Assembly (NCBI GenBank): GCA_050996405.1
Contig: JBPCRW010000095.1
Location: 1 to 36,152 of the forward strand
DNA length: 36,152 nucleotides
Direction: 5' to 3'
DNA from: JBPCRW01 sp050996405
GTDB lineage: Bacteria; Acidobacteriota; Blastocatellia; Pyrinomonadales; Pyrinomonadaceae
Shown: piece by piece, positions 15,589 to 23,164 of the stretch
Layout: every line of letters begins with the position of its first letter
Position numbering within the stretch: position 1 is the stretch's first letter
Made by a program: the position numbers and the translations under genes
The notes under the pieces: generated by a model
Database searches by the model: none
What the model was told of the DNA's origin: nothing
The model's input: only the letters and a program-made list of their open reading frames with translations

Positions 15589-16118
15589 TAGCTGATTCTC
15601 CTTCAAAAATTTGATTAAGAAGAATTGAATTTTGAGCAGACAATTTAAACGTGAACATAATTCAACTCTTGAGCTATGGGTTGAACCTCTGCCGTGTTTT
15701 GCGTTAAGATACGAGTGTTGTTGAGTCGCATCTGTTGTCTCGAACACGACAGAAGCACTTAAAACAAACGAGCCTTGAAGCTGCTGCACGCAACCTCAAG
15801 GCTTATTTATTTGCTGAAATTTTTTCTCTCGAATGAAACCTTCGCGCCTCGCGCGTAAATTTACCTTCCACATCCTCGCTTAAGAATGTGAGATTCGGTG
15901 AATTGAAATGTGCGAAGCAAATCAAAACCATAAAAGTTGTTAAAGTTTTCAATCGAGATGTCAAAAGTTTTACGCTCAATTTTTAATTTGTCAAGCATTT
16001 TTTTCGTAAATGTAAAAAAAAAACGATTTACACTTTTCCATCCGAATCGAAAGCAGTTTTCAATTATCATTCTTATCGGTTAACGGAAAGGACTAAACGA
16101 CTGTGTTTATACCAAAAA
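15589..16118. other. Intergenic region with a hairpin, no convincing gene
   Basis: AT-rich spacer between the six-Cys gene and the metallo-beta-lactamase gene. A hairpin AGCCTTGA (15771-15778) with TCAAGGCT (15796-15803) could be a terminator in either direction. A 69-codon minus-strand frame (15861-16070) has no ribosome site or recognisable protein and is probably chance. A TTGACA-like box is at about 15990 on the minus strand without a matching -10. I see nothing else. Confidence 0.4.
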
Positions 16119-17555
16119 TCATTTCAACTCAATCGTTTCGCCGTAGCTCGGAACGTGGACGTTCCAGCCGAATCTATCGCGGATATGCTGCGCCATTGCC
16201 TGCGCCGCTTCGGGTTCGCCGTGAGTTGTAAAAACTTCTTTCGGCGTGGTTTTTAATCCTTCGAGCCAGTGCAGAACCGCCTTCCAATCGGCGTGCGCGG
16301 AAAATCCGTGAACCGTCTCGACGTGACATCGGACGGGAATCCATTCCTTCATTATTCTCACTTCGCGTTCGCCGTCCTGCACTCTGCGTCCGGTCGTTCC
16401 CGCCGCTTGGTAGCCGACAAAAACAATCGTCGCGTTCGGGTCGGGCAAAACGCGCATCGCGTGATGCAGAACGCGCCCGCCGGTCAGCATTCCCGAAGCC
16501 GAAATAATAATTCGCGTGCCGTGTTCTTTGTTCAACGCGATTGATTCGTCGCGCGTCGAAGTCGTCATCATCGAACCCGTCCGCAATGGATGACGTTTAT
16601 GTGCCAGAATGCTTTCGTATTCCGCGTCGTGTTCGTCCGGGAAACGGTTATAAACCTGCGTCGCCTGCGCCGCCATCGGCGAATCTACGCGGACGGGCAA
16701 AATCGGAATCCGGCGCGTGTCTTCGAGTTCTCGAATCAAATACAAAACTTCCTGCGTGCGCCCGACGGCAAACGCCGGAATCAAAATCGGCGCGTTACGT
16801 TCGACCGCTTCGTTGATAATTTTCGACATCTGGTCTTCCGCCGATTCCGTGCCGTGCAGACGGTTGCCGTAAGTTGATTCGCACATCAGATAATCGCAAT
16901 CGACGGGCGGCGCGGGGTCTTTGATAATCGGCTGGTCGTAATGCCCCAAATCGCCCGAAAAAAGAAATTTGATTGATTGCGAATTTGACCCGCCCGCTGA
17001 CGCAGACGGTTCTGACGAAGCGCGGGCGTTCGTCATTTCGATTAACACAAGGCTTGCGCCGATGATGTGTCCGGCGATGCGAAAACTCGCTTTGAAACCC
17101 TCGCAGACTTCGACCGCTTCACCGTCGTTTGAAACGGGCTGAATCAGTTTCAAAGTTTCCCGCACGTCCGTTTCATCGTAAAGCGGCAGCGCGGGCTGGT
17201 GGACGGTCAAACCTTTGCGGTTGCGATAATCGGCTTCTTCTTCCTGAAGACGCGCCGAATCGGGCAGCAGAATTTTCACCAAATCGGATGTCGCTTTCGA
17301 CATAAAAACTTTTCCGCGAAAGCCGAGTTTGACCAGACGCGGCAAATATCCGGTGTGGTCTATGTGCGCGTGCGTGATGACGACGGCATCAATTTCCTGC
17401 GGCGAAAACGGCGGCATTTCCCAGTTGCGCTCGCGCAATTCTTTTTCGCCTTGAAAAAGTCCGCAGTCAACCAGAATCTTTCTGCTGTTTGACTCTAACA
17501 GATATTTTGAACCGGTTACCGAACCGACTCCGCCGTAAAATGTAATTGATGCCAT
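16119..17555 (-). CDS. Beta-CASP metallo-beta-lactamase RNase-like protein
   Basis: Metallo-beta-lactamase plus beta-CASP hydrolase (RNase J/CPSF73 type, the short Ysh1-like group). Motif 2 HAHIDH is at residues 62-67, followed by RIAGHIIGAS, SGDLGH, the beta-CASP AFAVGRTQE, SASGMLTGGR, HGFSAHAD and the terminal THGEPEAA. Such proteins cleave RNA endo- or exonucleolytically. ATG at 17555 has GGAG six bases upstream; the longer TTG frame is rejected. Residues about 176-194 (rich in Ala, Ser, Gly) form an extra loop before SGDLGH and are partly encoded by a GC-rich dispersed repeat. Downstream of sucC on the same strand, separated by a 31-bp hairpin. Confidence 0.9.
   Translation of the reverse strand: MASITFYGGVGSVTGSKYLLESNSRKILVDCGLFQGEKELRERNWEMPPFSPQEIDAVVITHAHIDHTGYLPRLVKLGFRGKVFMSKATSDLVKILLPDSARLQEEEADYRNRKGLTVHQPALPLYDETDVRETLKLIQPVSNDGEAVEVCEGFKASFRIAGHIIGASLVLIEMTNARASSEPSASAGGSNSQSIKFLFSGDLGHYDQPIIKDPAPPVDCDYLMCESTYGNRLHGTESAEDQMSKIINEAVERNAPILIPAFAVGRTQEVLYLIRELEDTRRIPILPVRVDSPMAAQATQVYNRFPDEHDAEYESILAHKRHPLRTGSMMTTSTRDESIALNKEHGTRIIISASGMLTGGRVLHHAMRVLPDPNATIVFVGYQAAGTTGRRVQDGEREVRIMKEWIPVRCHVETVHGFSAHADWKAVLHWLEGLKTTPKEVFTTHGEPEAAQAMAQHIRDRFGWNVHVPSYGETIELK
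16988..17016. repeat. GC-rich repeat family G1, copy inside the metallo-beta-lactamase gene
   Basis: ACCCGCCCGCTGACGCAGAC followed by GGTTCTGAC; it matches the copies at 18964-18994 and, inverted, 18849-18878 with only a few differences. In the gene it encodes part of the Ala/Ser/Gly-rich loop and keeps the frame. Confidence 0.75.
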
Positions 17556-17570
17556 TGTTTTCTCCAAAAA

Positions 17571-17648
17571 TTTAGCCGCGAATTACACAAATATCACGAA
17601 TTATTAAAACTAATTTTATTCGTGATATTTGTGTAATTCGCGGCTAAA
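17571..17648. repeat. Word-repeat hairpin 6, 31-bp perfect stem
   Basis: TTTAGCCGCGAATTACACAA begins the left arm 17571-17601, which pairs perfectly with 17618-17648 around a 16-base loop. It fills the gap between sucC (stop side) and the metallo-beta-lactamase start, and a T-run follows on the minus strand, so it could terminate sucC transcripts. The strict 7-nt period is not evident here. Confidence 0.85.
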
Positions 17649-17656
17649 AAAATGCT

Positions 17657-18826
17657 TTAAAATTCTGCGTTTGCTGCCGAAACAACCTTGTTCGCGGCAT
17701 CGCTCATTCCGTCGGCGGAAATAATTCCGATGTCGGATTCGTCCAAAACGCGCCTGCCTTCTTCGACCTTCGTGCCTTCTAAACGAGCGACAATCGGAAC
17801 GGACACGCCCAAGTTTTTCGCCGCCGCGACGACACCGTTCGCCACCATATCACAGCGGACGATGCCGCCGAAAATGTTGATTAAAACTGCTTTCACGTTT
17901 TCGTCCGCCAATAGAATTTTGAACGCCTGTTCGACTCTCTCCTGCGACGCGCCGCCGCCGACATCCAAAAAATTTGCCGGCTCGCCACCCGCCAGTTTGA
18001 TAATGTCCATCGTCGCCATCGCCAGCCCCGCGCCGTTGACCATACAGCCGATGTTGCCGCCGAGTTTGATGTAATTCAAATCAAATTTCGAGGCTTCGAT
18101 TTCGAGAGGTTCTTCCTCGCTCAAATCACGCAGCGCGGCGTAATCTTTGTGGCGATACATCGCGTTATCGTCAAAATTTACTTTAGCGTCAAGAGCGATT
18201 AAACGATTATCTTTCGTCAGCAAAAACGGATTGATTTCAACCAAAGACGCATCCATTTTCTCGTAAGCGTCGTAAAGCGACAGCATAAATTTCGCCGCTT
18301 GATTGATTAAATCGTTCGGGATTCCCAAGCCGAACGCCAGTTGTCTGGCTTGAAACGGACGAAGCCCGACTGCCGGGTCAATTTCTTCTTTCAAAATCAA
18401 TTCGGGCGTGTCTTCAGCAACTTTTTCGATGTCCATTCCGCCTTGCGAGGAAGCCATCAAAACATCTCTGCCCGTCACGCGGTCTAAAGTTATGCCGAGA
18501 TAAAATTCCTTGTCAATCGGCAAGCCTTCTTCGATTAAAAGCGTTCTAACTTCACGCCCTTCGGGTCCGGTTTGATGCGTGACCAGATTCATTCCGAGCA
18601 TTTTCGACGCAATTTCTTTTGCTTCCGCCGGAGATTTAGCGAGTTTTACGCCGCCGCCTTTGCCGCGCCCGCCCGCGTGAATCTGCGCTTTAACGACTAC
18701 GACATCCGTTCCCAATTCCTTTGCCGCGCCTTCGGCTTCTTCCGGCGTTCGCGCCACAATTCCGCGCGGTGTCGGCACACCGTATTTTCTTAAAAGTTCT
18801 TTTCCTTGATACTCGTGAATTTTCAT
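17657..18826 (-). CDS. sucC: Succinyl-CoA ligase (ADP-forming) subunit beta
   Basis: The ATP-grasp subunit that binds nucleotide and magnesium. Conserved features: MKIHEYQGKELLRKYGVPTP at the N-terminus, AQIHAGGRGKGGGVKLA, VEINPFLLT, NGAGLAMATMD, and FGGIVRCDMVA. Length (389) is standard. ATG at 18826; no ribosome site is evident, and the upstream 150 bases hold the composite repeat 18849-18994. It should act with SucD encoded at 10973, 5.8 kb downstream on the same strand; the separation is unusual. Confidence 0.95.
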   Translation of the reverse strand: MKIHEYQGKELLRKYGVPTPRGIVARTPEEAEGAAKELGTDVVVVKAQIHAGGRGKGGGVKLAKSPAEAKEIASKMLGMNLVTHQTGPEGREVRTLLIEEGLPIDKEFYLGITLDRVTGRDVLMASSQGGMDIEKVAEDTPELILKEEIDPAVGLRPFQARQLAFGLGIPNDLINQAAKFMLSLYDAYEKMDASLVEINPFLLTKDNRLIALDAKVNFDDNAMYRHKDYAALRDLSEEEPLEIEASKFDLNYIKLGGNIGCMVNGAGLAMATMDIIKLAGGEPANFLDVGGGASQERVEQAFKILLADENVKAVLINIFGGIVRCDMVANGVVAAAKNLGVSVPIVARLEGTKVEEGRRVLDESDIGIISADGMSDAANKVVSAANAEF

Positions 18827-18848
18827 AAATGTTTGAAATTTTAATGGA

Positions 18849-18994
18849 GTCAGAATCGCCTGCGTTAGCGGGCGGGTTTTCGGTTAGTTCAAAGGTCAAG
18901 GCTTAAGGTTCAAGGTCAAATTAGTTCTTCCATTTTGAACTTTGAACTTGAAACCTATTAAACAACCCGCCCGCTAACGCGAGACGGTTCTGAC
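18849..18994. repeat. Composite inverted repeat 7: two GC-rich G1 copies around a heptamer element
   Basis: Inverted G1 copies at 18849-18878 and 18964-18994 flank a core of heptamer-like words (GGTCAAG, GCTTAAG, GTTCAAG, then on the other side TTTGAAC and TTGAAAC variants at about 18930-18955). The whole unit fills the space between the pepA stop and the sucC start. Confidence 0.7.
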
Positions 18995-18996
18995 CT

Positions 18997-20496
18997 TTAC
19001 TGCGATTTTTCGACGACTTTGAGCAGCGTGCGAATCGCAATTCCCGTCGGACCTTTCGATTGATGCGGTTTATCATTATCTTCCCACGCAGTTCCGGCGA
19101 TGTCGAGATGCGCCCATTTCGCTTTGTCTATAAATTCCTGTATAAAAACCGCGCCGATAATCGTTCCCGCTTTGCGCGCCGGACCGATATTTTTAACGTC
19201 GGCGATGTCGCTCTTTATTCCTTTGCTGTATTCTTTGCCAATCGGCAACTGCCAGAAATTTTCGCCCGTCTCCTTGCCGCATTCGATAATTTCGTCAATA
19301 AGCTGCTGGTCATTTCCGAGAATCCCAGTGTTGAAATCGCCGAGCGCGATAATCACCGCGCCGGTCAAAGTCGCCATATCAATAATTCTCGTCGCGCCCT
19401 GTTTTTCGGCATAGGCGACGGCATCGGCGAGAACCAGACGACCTTCGGCATCAGTGTTTAGAATCTCGACCGTCTTGCCGTTCATCGCCGTCACGACATC
19501 GGACGGGCGCGTCGCGTTGCCGTCCGGCATATTTTCAACCGCCGCGACGACTCCCAGAACCGGAACAGTCGGTTTCAGCAGAGCGATGGCGCGCATCGTG
19601 CCGATAACCGTTCCGCCGCCCGTCATATCGTATTTCATCGCGTCCATATGTTCGGCGGGTTTGATGGAAATTCCGCCTGTGTCAAACGTAATTCCTTTGC
19701 CGACAAGCGCGAGCAGTTCGCCTTTTTTCGCCGTCGATTTTTTCGGCTCATATTTCAAAACAATCAATTTCGCGGGCTGCGTCGAACCGGCGGAAACGCT
19801 CAAAAGTGAACCCATTCCGAGTTTTTCCATTTGCTTTTCGTCCAAAATGTCGCATTTCAAACCGACATCCTTCGCCATTTCTCTCGCCCGTCGCGCCATT
19901 TCAGTCGGCGTTAAAATATTCGGCGGCTCGTTGCTCAAATCGCGCGTGAAATTGATTGATTCGCCGACGGCTTTACCGCGTTCGAGTCCGGCTTTCAAAT
20001 CCTTTTCGCTCGCGCCTTCGACGCAGACGGAAAATGTGTCAATCGCTTTCGTGTTTTTGTCGGCGGTTTTGTATTTATCGAGTTCAAACTGGCTGGTCAC
20101 CACGCCCTGCGCGGCGCACGCGGCAACGTCTCCGGCGTTTTCGTCCGAACGCGGAACGAGCGCGAAACTCTTGATATTCTTTTTGCGAAGCGCGCGCGCC
20201 GCCGTTCCCGCCAAAATCGCCACGTCCGGCAATTTATAATCGCTCTTTTCGCCGACTCCGACCAGTAAAATGCGGCTCGCTTTAACTTTTCCCTTCGGCG
20301 CGATACGCAGCAATTCGACGCTTCCCGTCTCGCCTTTAAATTCTTCAGTTTTGATAACCGAAGCAACTAAGCCGCCCGTCAAATCGTCCAGTTCTTTTAA
20401 AAATCCGCTGCTCGCTTTTTCGTCTTTGAAAACCGCGACGGCAATCGCCTCGACATTCGCTTCCGTATAATTTTCCGTAATCGCCTGATATTTCAT
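18997..20496 (-). CDS. pepA: Leucyl aminopeptidase, M17 family
   Basis: Cytosolic dinuclear-zinc aminopeptidase that releases N-terminal residues from peptides. The C-terminal catalytic domain has GKGITFDTGGISIKPAEHM with the active-site Lys and Asp, DMTGGGTVIGTM, and NTDAEGRLVLADAVAYAE with the metal-binding Asp and Glu. The N-terminal macro-like domain covers residues 1-160. Length (499) is typical. Its stop codon sits two bases beyond a G1 repeat copy. GGGAG lies upstream of the ATG at 20496. Neighbours are smpB upstream and sucC downstream on the same strand. Confidence 0.94.
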   Translation of the reverse strand: MKYQAITENYTEANVEAIAVAVFKDEKASSGFLKELDDLTGGLVASVIKTEEFKGETGSVELLRIAPKGKVKASRILLVGVGEKSDYKLPDVAILAGTAARALRKKNIKSFALVPRSDENAGDVAACAAQGVVTSQFELDKYKTADKNTKAIDTFSVCVEGASEKDLKAGLERGKAVGESINFTRDLSNEPPNILTPTEMARRAREMAKDVGLKCDILDEKQMEKLGMGSLLSVSAGSTQPAKLIVLKYEPKKSTAKKGELLALVGKGITFDTGGISIKPAEHMDAMKYDMTGGGTVIGTMRAIALLKPTVPVLGVVAAVENMPDGNATRPSDVVTAMNGKTVEILNTDAEGRLVLADAVAYAEKQGATRIIDMATLTGAVIIALGDFNTGILGNDQQLIDEIIECGKETGENFWQLPIGKEYSKGIKSDIADVKNIGPARKAGTIIGAVFIQEFIDKAKWAHLDIAGTAWEDNDKPHQSKGPTGIAIRTLLKVVEKSQ

Positions 20497-20538
20497 TTTT
20501 CTTTTATTTCTCCCGCAATGATTATCTAAACCTAAAAT

Positions 20539-21003
20539 TTATTTGCTCGCTTCTTTTAACTGGCTGCGCGTTTCGCGCTCAACCGTGCGCTTCAATTCCG
20601 TTTCGCGTTTGTCATACAATTTTTTACCCTTCGCCACGCCGATTTCAAATTTGATGCGCCCGTTTTTCCAGTAAATCCGCGTTACTACTAAAGTCATTCC
20701 CTTTTGCGCGGTTTCTTTAATTAACTTTTCAATCTCACGTTTTTTCAGCAAAAGTTTGCGCGAACGCAGCGGTTCGTGATTGTTAATATTGCCGTGCGAA
20801 TACGGCGAAATATGCGTGTTTAAAAGCCAGACTTCGCCTTCTTTAATCGCAACATACGATTCTTTTAACTGAATCCGCCCATTCATAATGCTCTTAACTT
20901 CTGTGCCGCGCAAAACCGCGCCCGCCTCGAATTTATCAAGAATGTGATACTCGTGAAACGCGACACGGTTTGTCAAAATTTCCTTTTCGCCCGCTGAAGA
21001 CAT
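20539..21003 (-). CDS. smpB: SsrA-binding protein SmpB
   Basis: Partner of tmRNA in trans-translation rescue of stalled ribosomes. Family signature residues: LTNRVAFHEYHILDKFEAGAVL, GTEVKSIMNGRIQLKESYV, HISPYSHGN, RSRKLLLKKREIEKL, and the basic C-terminal KGKKLYDKRETELKR tail that enters the decoding site. Length (154) is normal. The ssrA RNA gene is not in this window. ATG at 21003 has no clear Shine-Dalgarno. Confidence 0.95.
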   Translation of the reverse strand: MSSAGEKEILTNRVAFHEYHILDKFEAGAVLRGTEVKSIMNGRIQLKESYVAIKEGEVWLLNTHISPYSHGNINNHEPLRSRKLLLKKREIEKLIKETAQKGMTLVVTRIYWKNGRIKFEIGVAKGKKLYDKRETELKRTVERETRSQLKEASK

Positions 21004-21059
21004 AAATTTATTTTGCCTTTCAAACCGTTATCCCGCAAGTTCGCAAAGCGCAACACAAT

Positions 21060-21088
21060 TTGACAACTTCGTTTTCAATCAATAAATT
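21060..21088 (+). promoter_or_regulatory. Sigma70-like promoter of tRNA-Gln
   Basis: TTGACA at 21060-21065 (full consensus), a 17-base spacer, and TAAATT at 21083-21088 (four of six), about 12 bases before the tRNA. Confidence 0.65.
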
Positions 21089-21100
21089 AGTCTTACCTGC

Positions 21101-21171
21101 TGGGAGATCGTCTAATGGTAGGACTGCAGAATCTGGATCTGCCTATCGGGGTTCGACTCCCTGTCTCCCAG
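21101..21171 (+). tRNA. tRNA-Gln (anticodon CTG)
   Basis: A 71-base cloverleaf: acceptor TGGGAGA pairs with TCTCCCA, the D-arm has GTC/GAC with TAATGGTAG loop, the anticodon stem GCAGA/TCTGC encloses ATCTGGA (CTG, reads CAG), and the T-loop is TTCGACT. The U1-A72-type start and discriminator G are typical of bacterial tRNA-Gln. CCA is not encoded. Confidence 0.93.
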
Positions 21172-21182
21172 AAACCAATTTA

Positions 21183-21260
21183 ACAGTTAGCAGTTATCAA
21201 TTAACAGCCGTCGGAAATCAATTTTTAGCTGGTAATTGATAGTTGATAACTGCTAACTGT
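21183..21260. repeat. Heptamer element 8 (words AGCAGTT / GATAACT), 18-bp perfect stem
   Basis: ACAGTTAGCAGTTATCAA at 21183-21200 pairs perfectly with 21243-21260. Words have a 7-nt period (AACAGTT, AGCAGTT, ATCAATT; TAATTGA, TAGTTGA, TAACTGC). The right arm ends one base before the ATG of the thioesterase gene. Confidence 0.85.
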
Positions 21261-21713
21261 ATGAACGACTGGCACGAAACACAAATCCGCGTTCGCTATG
21301 CCGAAACCGATAAAATGGGCATCGTTCATCATTCCAATTACGCGGTTTGGTTTGAAATCGGACGCTCGGAATTTTGCCGCGCGCGCGGTTTTTCCTACCG
21401 CGAAATGGAAGAAAAGGAAAAGGCTTTGCTGGTTGTCGCCGAGCTTTACTGCCGCTATAAATCTCCCGCTTATTACGAAGACGAATTGACCGTCAGAACA
21501 AAAATCGGCGAACTGCGAAGCCGGACTTTGCGATTCGTGTATGAAATTTACCGCGCTTCGGACGATATGATTTTAGCCGAAGGCGAGACGCTTCACGTCG
21601 TTACAGACACTGATAAAAGGGTGCGTTCGATGCCGGAAAGTTATAAAGAAAGGCTGCTCGTCGAACCTGACAAAGCGCAAAACGCTTTTCCCAAAAATTA
21701 CGCGCCGAGTTGA
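21261..21713 (+). CDS. Acyl-CoA thioesterase, 4HBT (YbgC-like) family
   Basis: A hot-dog-fold thioesterase. The YbgC/4-hydroxybenzoyl-CoA thioesterase signature is clear: RVRYAETDKMGIVHHSNYAVWFEIGR with catalytic Asp at TDKMG, then RYKSPAYYEDELTVRTKI and GETLHVVTD. Length (150 residues) fits. It hydrolyses acyl-CoA or acyl-ACP; the exact substrate cannot be told. ATG at 21261 directly follows heptamer element 8; the longer TTG frame is repeat-encoded and rejected. Its 3' end overlaps the convergent iron-permease-like gene by 16 bases. Confidence 0.88.
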   Translation: MNDWHETQIRVRYAETDKMGIVHHSNYAVWFEIGRSEFCRARGFSYREMEEKEKALLVVAELYCRYKSPAYYEDELTVRTKIGELRSRTLRFVYEIYRASDDMILAEGETLHVVTDTDKRVRSMPESYKERLLVEPDKAQNAFPKNYAPS

Positions 21714-22111
21714 TTTTTATCATCTCCTTCGTCTTCTTTATCACGCGCTTCTTCTGCTTTTTTCAAATAACTCTTTCTGATTTCGTCTAATTCTTTATCG
21801 TCCAGTTCTTCCAAATCCAGAACTCTGTCATTAGGTTCTTTAAGGGCATAAATTAATTCGTCGAGTTTTAACTGCAAGGCTTCGGTGTCACGGTTCTGCG
21901 TGTTTTGAATTAAAAAAACCATCAAAAATGTAATAATCGTCGTGCCGGTATTGATAACTAATTGCCAGGTGTCGCTGAAACCGAAAATCGGTCCTAAAAC
22001 TGCCCAAACTACTACTATGATAACTGCCGAGATAAAAACGACCGGCTTGCCCGTAACTTTTGAAATCCACTTGGCAAAGCGCGTGAATAAAGAATTTTTT
22101 TTGCTTCCCAT
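21698..22111 (-). CDS. Low-affinity iron permease family protein
   Basis: A 137-residue membrane protein with three or so hydrophobic segments (VVFISAVIIVVVWAVLGPIF, the WQLVINTGTTIITFLMVFLIQ stretch, split here for length) and the family motif NTQNRDTEALQLKLDELI. The C-terminal 45 residues are very acidic (EELDDKELDEIRKSY, EDEGDDKN). Family name is historical; bacterial members' transport function is not proven. ATG at 22111 has GGGA just upstream and gives a normal length; the upstream extension to 22183 is rejected. Convergent with the thioesterase gene. Confidence 0.82.
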   Translation of the reverse strand: MGSKKNSLFTRFAKWISKVTGKPVVFISAVIIVVVWAVLGPIFGFSDTWQLVINTGTTIITFLMVFLIQNTQNRDTEALQLKLDELIYALKEPNDRVLDLEELDDKELDEIRKSYLKKAEEARDKEDEGDDKNQLGA

Positions 22112-22259
22112 TAATTTCCCTTTTGCAACGAATACGAAATTATTAACAATTGAATTATAAAGCGTCGGCGAATTTTTAATCAATGCTTTTGTTTGCCTAC
22201 TTGACAGCTAATTTTCGGAAAACTATATTTCAAGTTTGCGTTTCGCGTCGTTTCAATAA

Positions 22260-22742
22260 ATGTTTGAAGAATCAATTAAGCCGGATGAATTTTGGATGCG
22301 CCGCGCCATCGAAGCCGCGCGCGAAGCCGAAAAGTTAAACGAAGTTCCGATTGGCGCGTGTTTGATAAATGAAAGCGGTGAACTTTTAGCGATTGCGGGA
22401 AACCGGACGCGAATTGACTGCGACCCGACGGCGCACGCCGAAATCATTATTCTGCGCGAAGCGGCGCGAAAAATCGGCAATTATCGGTTGACGGGCGCGA
22501 CCGTTTATACGACGATAGAACCTTGCGCGATGTGCGCGGGCGCGCTGGTCAACGCTCGAATTAAAAGATTGGTTTTCGGCGCGGCGGACGAACGTTTCGG
22601 CGCGGTCGAAACGCATTTTAAGATTTGCGACAGTAGTTCTTTGAATCATCGGTTGGAAATTATATCGGGCGTTCTGGCGGACGAATGCAGAAATTTAATG
22701 CGACAATTCTTCCGCGAGAAACGTCAAACAGTTAAAAATTAA
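22260..22742 (+). CDS. tadA: tRNA-specific adenosine deaminase
   Basis: Deaminates A34 to inosine in tRNA-Arg(ACG). The zinc and catalytic residues are visible: His59 and Glu61 in HAEIIILREA, Cys89 and Cys92 in EPCAMCAGAL. ARIKRLVFGAAD and FGAVETHF are also typical. Length (160) fits TadA. The gene stands directly before two tRNA-Ser genes, SRP RNA and dnaX, the same order as tadA(yaaJ)-scr-dnaX in B. subtilis. The last codons and stop overlap heptamer element 9. Confidence 0.93.
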   Translation: MFEESIKPDEFWMRRAIEAAREAEKLNEVPIGACLINESGELLAIAGNRTRIDCDPTAHAEIIILREAARKIGNYRLTGATVYTTIEPCAMCAGALVNARIKRLVFGAADERFGAVETHFKICDSSSLNHRLEIISGVLADECRNLMRQFFREKRQTVKN

Positions 22743-22796
22743 AAATGCAAAATTAAAAATTTTGGAAGTATTTTTAATTCATAATTTTTAATTTGT
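22731..22796. repeat. Heptamer element 9 (word TAAAAAT)
   Basis: 7-nt words GTTAAAAATTAAAAATGCAA (22731-22750) and a further TAAAAAT copy, followed by an inverted arm TTTTTAATT...TTTTTAATTTG at 22770-22796. It contains the tadA stop codon and ends six bases before tRNA-Ser(CGA). Confidence 0.65.
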
Positions 22797-22801
22797 CTCG
22801 T

Positions 22802-22891
22802 GGAGAGGTGCGAGAGTGGTTGAATCGGGCAGTCTCGAAAATTGTTGAACCTTTGCGGGTTCCGTGGGTTCGAATCCCACCCTCTCCGCCA
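22802..22891 (+). tRNA. tRNA-Ser (anticodon CGA)
   Basis: A class II tRNA with long variable arm. Acceptor GGAGAGG pairs with CCTCTCC; the anticodon loop CTCGAAA (CGA, reads UCG) sits in the stem GCAGT/ATTGT with two G-U pairs; the T-loop is TTCGAAT; discriminator G and genomic CCA at 22889-22891. Confidence 0.92.
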
Positions 22892-22894
22892 TCC

Positions 22895-22929
22895 GATTTT
22901 AGATTTTAGATTGCCGATTTTGGATTGAA
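22895..22929. repeat. Heptamer element 10 (words GATTTTA, GATTGCC, GATTTTG), single arm
   Basis: Five heptamers: GATTTTA twice, GATTGCC, GATTTTG, GATTGAA. It begins four bases after the CCA of tRNA-Ser(CGA). The same block, with one base changed, follows the second tRNA-Ser. Confidence 0.8.
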
Positions 22930-22979
22930 AATCAGTATCGCAATTCGTAATTTTAATTCGTACACTCGTAATTGATTTT

Positions 22980-23070
22980 GGAAAGGTGCAAGAGCGGTTG
23001 AATTGGCTACATTGGAAATGTAGTGAACCTCAAAAGGGTTCCGTGGGTTCGAATCCCACCCTTTCCGCCA
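22980..23070 (+). tRNA. tRNA-Ser (anticodon GGA)
   Basis: Class II tRNA: acceptor GGAAAGG/CCTTTCC, anticodon stem CTACA/TGTAG with loop TTGGAAA (GGA, reads UCC and UCU), long variable arm, T-loop TTCGAAT, genomic CCA at 23068-23070. Its T-arm and the following 40 bases are nearly identical to those of the tRNA-Ser(CGA) gene. Confidence 0.92.
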
Positions 23071-23072
23071 TC

Positions 23073-23158
23073 CGATTTTGGATTTTAGATTGCCGATTTT
23101 GGATTGAAGAAATATTTTCTTTAGTAATCCAAAATCTAAAATCGGCAATCCAAAATCG
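23073..23158. repeat. Heptamer element 11 with permuted modules
   Basis: Left arm (from 23074) has words in the order A GATTTTG, B GATTTTA, C GATTGCC, A; the right arm, read in reverse complement from 23157, has A, C, B, A. So B and C are exchanged between the arms. Both end in GATT. Most of the element can still pair. It lies between tRNA-Ser(GGA) and SRP RNA. Confidence 0.85.
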
Positions 23159-23164
23159 AAATAT

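Noticed and set aside
15861..16070. 69-codon minus-strand frame
   Set aside because: Phe/Lys-rich, AT-biased, no ribosome site or homologue features; likely chance in AT-rich spacer.
19454..20239. 261-codon plus-strand frame opposite pepA
   Set aside because: Antisense shadow of a clearly conserved gene.
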